Part shown: positions 58,826 through 64,000 of the stretch, one piece after another
How positions within the stretch are numbered: the stretch's first letter is position 1
Layout: each line of letters begins with the position of its first letter
From: Streptomyces sp. NBC_00102
GTDB taxonomy: Bacteria > Actinomycetota > Actinomycetes > Streptomycetales > Streptomycetaceae
Assembly: GCF_026343115.1 (NCBI RefSeq)
Contig: NZ_JAPEMC010000001.1
Span: forward strand, 682,001-746,000
DNA: 64,000 nt
Reading direction: 5' to 3'
Program-made: the position numbers and the translations under genes
The notes under the pieces: model-generated
Databases searched by the model: none
What the model was told of the DNA's origin: nothing
What the model saw: only the letters and a program-made list of their open reading frames with translations

Positions 58826-59768
58826 CGTAGGCGGCGAGCGCTTCGGCGGCGGCCCGGCGGGCGCTCTCGGCCAGCTCCGGAGGCGACACGATGCGGCCCT
58901 CGCCGCCGAGGCGGAGGGCCAGCCTCCGCAGCGAGGCCGGGTCCGGGGTGCGCAAGGTGATCACCAGCCCGCCGTCGGGGCGCTCCTCGGCACGGTCGTG
59001 CGGGTAGTACTCGGCGACCCAGCGGCCGCCGGCGCCGACCTCGATGACCACTTCCGGGTCCTCGGCGGCCGGCTGCACGAGCCCCTCCGAGAGGTCGCGG
59101 AGCACCAGCTCCGGGGGCGCCGCCGGGTCGTCGAGCAGCCGGATCTCCGCGACCCGGTCCAGGCGGAAGGTGCGCCGGGCCTCGGAGAGCCGGCACCAGG
59201 CCTCCAGGTAGGTGTGGCCCACCGCGAAGAGCCGGATCGGGTCCACCTCGCGCTCGGTGAGTTCGTCCCGGGCGGGCGAGTAGTAGCGGAGCCAGAGCCT
59301 TCTGCGCTCGGAGATGGCCCGGTCGACCTCGGCGAAAACGCCGCCCTCGGACTCGAAGGTCACCGAGAGCCGGGAGCTGGCCGCGCCGGTCTCCCCGGCG
59401 GCGGTCTCCAGCTTGGCGGTGGCGCGTACGAGGGCGAGGCGGTCGCTCTCGCGGAGTCCGGGCAGGGTGGCGACGGCGCGGGCGGCGACGAGCAGCGCGG
59501 TGGCCTCGTCGGCGGCGAGCCGCAGCGGTTCGGCGACGTCGTCCGGGTTGTGCCACCAGATCCGGTCGCCGTCGGTGTCGATGTCGAGCAGATCGCCGCC
59601 GCGGAAGCTGGTCCCGCACATGGGCAGGACGTCCAGGTCGGAGATGAGCTCGTCCTCGGTGATGCCGAAGGCCCGGGCGACGTCCTGCACATGCGCGCCG
59701 GGGCGCTCGCGCAGATAGGTCACCAGGGAGAGCATCCGCCGGGTCTGGTCGATCGCGTTCGTGGCCAT
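58812..59768 (-). CDS. pafC: WYL-domain regulator PafC
   Basis: The 318-residue protein has a short helix-turn-helix (SLVTYLRERPGAHVQDVARAFG), then a WYL domain (RRRLWLRYYSPARDELTEREVDP, GHTYLEAWCRLSEARRTFRLDR) and a C-terminal WCX extension. With PafB it forms the PafBC activator that switches on the RecA-independent DNA-damage response in actinobacteria when it binds single-stranded DNA. It is 28 bases after pafB. Confidence 0.95.
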   Translation of the reverse strand: MATNAIDQTRRMLSLVTYLRERPGAHVQDVARAFGITEDELISDLDVLPMCGTSFRGGDLLDIDTDGDRIWWHNPDDVAEPLRLAADEATALLVAARAVATLPGLRESDRLALVRATAKLETAAGETGAASSRLSVTFESEGGVFAEVDRAISERRRLWLRYYSPARDELTEREVDPIRLFAVGHTYLEAWCRLSEARRTFRLDRVAEIRLLDDPAAPPELVLRDLSEGLVQPAAEDPEVVIEVGAGGRWVAEYYPHDRAEERPDGGLVITLRTPDPASLRRLALRLGGEGRIVSPPELAESARRAAAEALAAYDGVA

Positions 59769-59796
59769 GGTGTCGTCGCCTCGGTCCTAGAGTTCT

Positions 59797-60750
59797 TCAG
59801 TCCTTGGCCACGGCGCGCAGCCGGTCGACCACATCGGCCCGCAGATCGGCGGGTTCGAGCACGACGACGTCCGGCCCGAACTCGACGAGCCAGGCGTCCA
59901 GACCGTGTCCGTACGGGATCTCCAGCTCGTCCCAGCCGTCGCCGAGGTCGCGTACGGAGACCGCGCGCGAGCGCAGCGGGAAACCGGCGCCGGCCCGCAG
60001 CCTGATCCGGGCGGTGCGGGTGGCGGTCTCGCCGGCCCAGCTCTCCACGGTCTCCCGGACGGTGACGACGTCGGGAATGGCGGCGGTGAAGACGCCGGCC
60101 CGGGAGCGGACCCGGCCGGCGATGCGCGAGAGCCGGAAGACGCGCTCGGCGCCCCGGTCGCGGTCCCAGCCGGCCAGGTACCAGTGGCCGCGCCAGCACT
60201 CCAGCCCCCAGGGCTCGACCTGACGCTGCTCGGCGTGGGCGGAATTGCCCTTGCGGTAGTCGAAGGTGACCGGCCGCCGGTCGCGGCAGGCGAGCATCAG
60301 CGGTTCGAAGGCGGCCTCGTGCACGGGGATGCGCGGTTCGAGGGCGCTCGGCACCTCGTACGTGTCCTCCGCCTCAGGCATTCCGGCGGCGCGCAGCTTC
60401 TGCAGCGCTCCGCTGGCCGCTCCGGCGAGGCGGGCCTGCTGCCACACCTTGGCCGCGATCTCCAGGGCCGCCGCCTCCTCCGCGCTGAGGGTGATCGGCG
60501 GGAGGCGGTTGCTGTCGCGTCGGGCGAGGTAGCCGATGTCGCCGTCGAGTCCCTCGACGGTCTCGATGACGAGGCCGAGTTCGCGCAGATCGTCCTTGTC
60601 GCGCTCGAACATGCGGTTGAAGGACTCGTCGGAACCGGCTTCGAGGTACGCCTCGATGGAGCCGCGCAGCTCACGCTTGCTGAGCGGACGCCGTGTACCC
60701 AGCAGGCACAGCGCGAGGTTCATCAGCCGCTCGGCCTTGGCAATCGCCAT
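59797..60750 (-). CDS. pafB: WYL-domain regulator PafB
   Basis: The 317-residue protein starts at ATG 60750 (MAIAKAERLMNLALCLLG) behind GAAAGGG; upstream sequence in frame has no family match. A winged helix (RRPLSKRELRGSIEAYL) leads into the WYL domain (ACRDRRPVTFDYRKGN, VEPWGLECWRGHWYLAGWDRDRG, ERVFRLSRIAGRV) and a WCX end. It pairs with PafC. Strong terminators upstream separate the pafBC unit from the FKBP gene. Confidence 0.95.
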   Translation of the reverse strand: MAIAKAERLMNLALCLLGTRRPLSKRELRGSIEAYLEAGSDESFNRMFERDKDDLRELGLVIETVEGLDGDIGYLARRDSNRLPPITLSAEEAAALEIAAKVWQQARLAGAASGALQKLRAAGMPEAEDTYEVPSALEPRIPVHEAAFEPLMLACRDRRPVTFDYRKGNSAHAEQRQVEPWGLECWRGHWYLAGWDRDRGAERVFRLSRIAGRVRSRAGVFTAAIPDVVTVRETVESWAGETATRTARIRLRAGAGFPLRSRAVSVRDLGDGWDELEIPYGHGLDAWLVEFGPDVVVLEPADLRADVVDRLRAVAKD

Positions 60751-60837
60751 CGACGCCCTTTCTCTCCATGCGCTACGACGCTCGACCGTACCGCCCCCGG
60801 GGGTTCCGGCAAAAACACGCGTGCCCCGGACGGATGC

Positions 60838-60873
60838 CGGAAGGGCCCGTGCCGTGCGGCACGGGCCCTTCCG
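60838..60873 (-). terminator. Terminator of the FKBP gene
   Basis: CGGAAGGGCCCGTGCC (60838-60853) and its exact complement (60858-60873) form a 16-bp stem with loop GTGC. Confidence 0.9.
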
Positions 60874-61023
60874 CCTCCACCGGGGAGGCACGGTCCTTGA
60901 CGGACGGCGACAGGGTCGCTGTCCGGCCTGTGGGCCGGACGCGAGGAACGTCGCGATCCGGCCATTCGATCGGGCGGCCGGACGGCGAGGATCATCTCCG
61001 TCCGGTCGGAAACCGCCGGTCGA

Positions 61024-61395
61024 TCAGACGGCGACGAGGTCGCAGACGAAGATCAGCGTCTCACCCGGTCCGATGGCGTGACCCGCACCGCGGTCGCCGT
61101 AGGCGAGGTGCGCCGGGATGATCAGCTGGCGGCGGCCGCCGACCTTCATGCCCTTGACGCCCTTGTCCCAGCCCTGGATGACCATGCCGGAGCCGAGCTT
61201 GAACTGGAGCGGCGTGCCCCGGTTCCACGAGGAGTCGAACTCTTCGCCGGTGGAGAAGGCCACGCCCACGTAGTGGACGGAGACGTTGTCGCCGTCCGCG
61301 GCGACGGCGCCGTCGCCCTCCCAGATGTCCTTGATCTCAAGATCGGCCGGCGGCTCGCCACCCGGGAAGTCGACCTCGGGCTTCTCGATGCTCAC
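61024..61395 (-). CDS. FKBP-type peptidyl-prolyl isomerase, cytosolic
   Basis: The 123-residue protein starts at GTG 61395 after AAGGAGC. It is a single FKBP domain: VSVHYVGVAFSTGEEFDSSW, FKLGSGMVIQGWDKGVKGM, GGRRQLIIPAHLAYGDRGAG and LIFVCDLVAV. Aromatic residues of the active site (Y, F, W) are present. It turns peptidyl-proline bonds and helps folding. It follows a larger FKBP lipoprotein by 45 bases. Confidence 0.95.
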   Translation of the reverse strand: MSIEKPEVDFPGGEPPADLEIKDIWEGDGAVAADGDNVSVHYVGVAFSTGEEFDSSWNRGTPLQFKLGSGMVIQGWDKGVKGMKVGGRRQLIIPAHLAYGDRGAGHAIGPGETLIFVCDLVAV

Positions 61396-61440
61396 TGAAA
61401 CTGCTCCTTGGAAAAGATGAACTGCACAACCGGGACAGTC

Positions 61441-62379
61441 TTACATCTTCGCCAGCAGGTCCACGGCGAACACCAGGGTCGACTTGGCGGGAATCGACTG
61501 CTGCGCGGTGTCACCGAAACCCTGGTCCGGCGGGATGACCAGCAGAACGCGGCTGCCGACCTTCTTGCCCACGAGTCCGCTCTTCAGGCCCTTGAGGGTC
61601 ACCTGCTCCAGCGGGAAGGTCTGTGTCTTCCCCTGTTCGTAGGTGCTGTCGAACGTCTTTCCGTCCTTCCACAGCAGGCCCACGTAGTTCACCACGACGC
61701 TGTCGGTGTCCGTGATGACCTCGCCGTCGGACTCCAGCACGTAGGTGGAGGAGAGCTTGGCGGGCGCGTCGCTCTTCGGGATCGTGACGCTGGGCGCCTT
61801 GCCGTCGGTGTTGGTGCCGACCTTCGGGAGCGCGGCGTCGTTCTGGGGAACCTTGGTGCCCTCGGCGGACGCCGGGATCTGGGTGGCCTTGACGACGTCG
61901 ACCACGAAGACGAGGGTCGCGTTGGGCTTGATGTCGCCCTGGCCCTGCTCGCCGTAGGCGAGGTCCGGCGGGATCACCAGCTGGACGCGGCTGCCGACCT
62001 TCTGGCCGACGAGGCCCTTGTCCCAGCCCTGGATGACCATGCCGGCGCCCAGGGTCAGGTCGAACGGGGTCTTGCGGTCGAAGCTGTTGTCGAAGGGCTT
62101 CGTCGAGTCCCAGGCCTGGCCGAGGTAGTTGACCTGGACCGCGTCGCCGTTCTTCAGCGTGGCGCCGTCGCCCTTGCTGATGACCGTGGTCTTCAGCTCC
62201 TTCGGCGGGTCACCCACGCCCTTGGCGATGGTGGGTTTCTCACCGAACTTGGCACCCGCGGTGATCGCGGGCACGCCGGTCTCGGACGAAGCGGAGTCGG
62301 AGGCCTTGTCGTCGCTGCCGCAGGCCGCTGCGGAGAGCAGCAGGAGGGGGACGACGAGAAGGCCGGCAAGTCGGCGCAC
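61441..62379 (-). CDS. FKBP-type peptidyl-prolyl isomerase lipoprotein, two domains
   Basis: The 312-residue protein starts at GTG 62379. The lipobox SAAACGS (Cys20) anchors it outside the membrane. Two FKBP domains follow: residues about 80-170 (DAVQVNYLGQAWDSTKPFD, GAGMVIQGWDKGLVGQ, PPDLAYGEQGQGDIKP) and about 205-312 (DSVVVNYVGLLWKDGKTFD, SRVLLVIPPDQGFG). The second is less regular and may have weaker activity. It helps fold exported proteins. It sits between pafA and the small FKBP gene. Confidence 0.93.
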   Translation of the reverse strand: MRRLAGLLVVPLLLLSAAACGSDDKASDSASSETGVPAITAGAKFGEKPTIAKGVGDPPKELKTTVISKGDGATLKNGDAVQVNYLGQAWDSTKPFDNSFDRKTPFDLTLGAGMVIQGWDKGLVGQKVGSRVQLVIPPDLAYGEQGQGDIKPNATLVFVVDVVKATQIPASAEGTKVPQNDAALPKVGTNTDGKAPSVTIPKSDAPAKLSSTYVLESDGEVITDTDSVVVNYVGLLWKDGKTFDSTYEQGKTQTFPLEQVTLKGLKSGLVGKKVGSRVLLVIPPDQGFGDTAQQSIPAKSTLVFAVDLLAKM

Positions 62380-62562
62380 TGGTTCCTCAGATCTCAGACG
62401 ACACGGTCATGGGTCCCGGACACCTTACGGCCTTCCCACGGCGCGAAGCCGGTTCGCGACGCACCGCGACGCGGCCCGGCCGGTCGTCTCCCCCCTGCGT
62501 GCGACCGCCGGGCGCCGCGTACGGCGTGGTGTTCGAGTACGCGGCGTGCCGGCGACGGGCGC

Positions 62563-62602
62563 ACGGACAGGCCCCGGAACGGGTGTTCCGGGGCCTGTCC
62601 GT
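62563..62602 (-). terminator. pafA terminator
   Basis: ACGGACAGGCCCCGGAAC (62563-62580) and its exact complement (62585-62602) form an 18-bp stem with loop GGGT, 43 bases past the pafA stop. Confidence 0.92.
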
Positions 62603-62645
62603 CGGAGCCCGACGACGCGGCGGAGCCGGCGCCGCGCGCGGGACC

Positions 62646-64000
62646 TCACATGCCCGCGATGAGCTTCTCCACCCGGTCGTCCACCGACCGGAACGGGTCC
62701 TTGCACAGCACCGTGCGCTGCGCCTGGTCGTTGAGCTTGAGGTGGACCCAGTCGACGGTGAAGTCCCGCCGCTGCTCCTGCGCCCGCTTGATGAAGTCCC
62801 CGCGCAGCCGTGCCCGGGTGGTCTGCGGGGGCACGGACTTGCCCTCGAAGATCTTCAGGTCGTTGCAGATACGGGTGGCCTGGCCCTTGCGCTCCAGGAG
62901 GTAGTACAGCCCCCTGCGACGGTGGATGTCGTGGTAGGCGAGGTCTATCTGAGCCACCCTCGGGTGCGACATGGTCATGTTGTGCTTGGCCCGGTACCGC
63001 TCGATGAGCTTGTACTTCATGACCCAGTCGATCTCGGTGGCGATCTTGTCGAGGTCCTCCGCCTCGATCGCGTCCAGGGTGCGGCCCCAGAGTTCGAGGA
63101 CCTGGTCGACGGTGCCGGTGCGGATGCCCCGGCGTTCGACGAAGTCGACCGCCTTGTCGTAGTACTCGCGCTGGATCTCGATGGCCGACGCCTCACGGCC
63201 GCTGGCCAGGCGCACCTTGCGCCGGCCGGTGGTGTCGTGACTGACCTCGCGGATGGCCCGGATCGGGTTCTCCAGCGTCAGGTCGCGCATCACCGTGCCC
63301 GCCTCGATCATGCGGAGCACGAGGTCGGTGGCGCCGACCTTGAGCAGCATGGTCGTCTCGGACATGTTGGAGTCGCCGACGATGACGTGCAGGCGGCGGT
63401 AGCGCTCGGCGTCCGCGTGCGGTTCGTCGCGGGTGTTGATGATCGGACGGGAGCGCGTGGTGGCGGAGCTGACGCCCTCCCAGATGTGCTCGGCACGCTG
63501 GCTCACGCAGTAGACCGCTCCGCGCGGGGTCTGCAGGACCTTGCCCGCGCCGCAGATCAGCTGCCTCGTGACGAGGAACGGAATGAGGATGTCCGCGAGC
63601 CGGGAGAATTCCCCGTGCCGGGCCACGAGGTAGTTCTCGTGGCAGCCGTAGGAGTTGCCCGCTGAGTCGGTGTTGTTCTTGAAGAGATAGACGTCGCCCG
63701 CGATTCCTTCCTCGTGCAGGCGGCGTTCGGCGTCGACGAGCAGACCTTCCAGAATGCGTTCGCCTGCCTTGTCGTGGGTGACAAGCTCAGTGAGGTTGTC
63801 GCATTCGGGAGTTGCGTATTCCGGATGCGAACCCACGTCGAGGTAGAGGCGGGCGCCGTTCCGCAGAAAGACATTGCTGCTGCGGCCCCATGACACGACA
63901 CGGCGGAAGAGGTAGCGCGCCACTTCGTCAGGTGACAGTCGGCGCTGTCCCCTGAACGTGCACGTGACGCCGTACTCGTTCTCCAGCCCGAAAATGCGGC
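62646..64000 (-). CDS. pafA: Pup-protein ligase PafA, 5' end cut by the window edge
   Basis: The frame is open to the right edge and reads [17 protein letters not shown], then [37 protein letters not shown] and [17 protein letters not shown]. This is PafA, the glutamine-synthetase-like enzyme that uses ATP to join Pup to lysines of target proteins for the proteasome. About 452 residues are present; only the first two or three are missing. The catalytic N-terminal Glu (ENEYG) and the C-terminal domain ([20 protein letters not shown]) are intact. Confidence 0.97.
   Translation of the reverse strand, partial: RIFGLENEYGVTCTFRGQRRLSPDEVARYLFRRVVSWGRSSNVFLRNGARLYLDVGSHPEYATPECDNLTELVTHDKAGERILEGLLVDAERRLHEEGIAGDVYLFKNNTDSAGNSYGCHENYLVARHGEFSRLADILIPFLVTRQLICGAGKVLQTPRGAVYCVSQRAEHIWEGVSSATTRSRPIINTRDEPHADAERYRRLHVIVGDSNMSETTMLLKVGATDLVLRMIEAGTVMRDLTLENPIRAIREVSHDTTGRRKVRLASGREASAIEIQREYYDKAVDFVERRGIRTGTVDQVLELWGRTLDAIEAEDLDKIATEIDWVMKYKLIERYRAKHNMTMSHPRVAQIDLAYHDIHRRRGLYYLLERKGQATRICNDLKIFEGKSVPPQTTRARLRGDFIKRAQEQRRDFTVDWVHLKLNDQAQRTVLCKDPFRSVDDRVEKLIAGM

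Overview
The window is a piece of a Streptomyces chromosome. The DNA is very GC-rich with strong third-position GC bias. It carries the order infC-rpmI-rplT, TrmH-type methyltransferase, sensor kinase, pheS-pheT that is typical of the genus, and it ends in the Pup-ligase/pafBC/tatAC/helY block. GTG and TTG starts, 1-4 nt start/stop overlaps and leaderless-looking starts are common. No rRNA, tRNA or CRISPR array was seen.

Layout. Bases 1-2.2 kb hold a divergent MocR regulator (partial) and EamA exporter, then a DUF1918 gene and a small Gly/His-rich gene whose frame is disturbed by a 7-bp repeat. Bases 2.7-7.1 kb are an accessory patch: a four-gene operon (unknown - DUF6879 - XRE/DUF5753 - DUF397), an intact IS256-family element, broken gene pieces on both sides of it, and a cluster of tiny genes, one carrying two 1-nt deletions. 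Bases 7.1-13.7 kb carry a GntR/DUF1648 pair, a secreted family-10-like glycosylhydrolase, 3-hydroxybutyryl-CoA dehydrogenase, a PAP2 protein, a NUDIX hydrolase and an NsdA-like regulator. Bases 14.2-22.8 kb are translation core: pheT, pheS, an orphan histidine kinase, a TrmH-family methyltransferase, rplT, rpmI, infC (apparently with an ATC start and an attenuator-like hairpin in its leader) and a DUF1844 gene.

Bases 22.9-28.5 kb contain an aquaporin, an SseB protein, a class-A-like serine hydrolase and an orphan mycosin protease coupled to a proline-rich membrane protein with three ETTxRLRP motifs. Bases 28.7-35.8 kb carry a fold-III PLP enzyme, eutB-eutC ethanolamine ammonia-lyase without microcompartment genes, small proteins, a LysR/TDT transporter pair and a cupin regulator. 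Bases 36-39.8 kb encode a glycine-betaine ABC transporter whose permease is fused to two tandem binding domains. Bases 40-46.3 kb carry a 5'-3' exonuclease, an iron-boxed siderophore-interacting protein, and a sigK - rskA - molybdopterin oxidoreductase - fasciclin lipoprotein module with two matching SigK-type promoters.

Bases 46.5-52.6 kb carry an SPW membrane protein, an ADP-ribosylglycohydrolase, an LLM flavin oxidoreductase, a truncated LURP-one-like pseudogene, a MerR/MFS pair and a spore-associated secreted protein. Bases 52.7-64 kb run on the minus strand: pafA (cut at the window edge), two FKBP isomerases, pafB, pafC, two small proteins, tatA, tatC, a diacylglycerol-kinase-family gene and the helY RNA helicase. 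Pupylation ligase, its DNA-damage activator PafBC and Tat export therefore sit together, as in other actinomycetes. Family names rest on motif recognition only; no database search was run.
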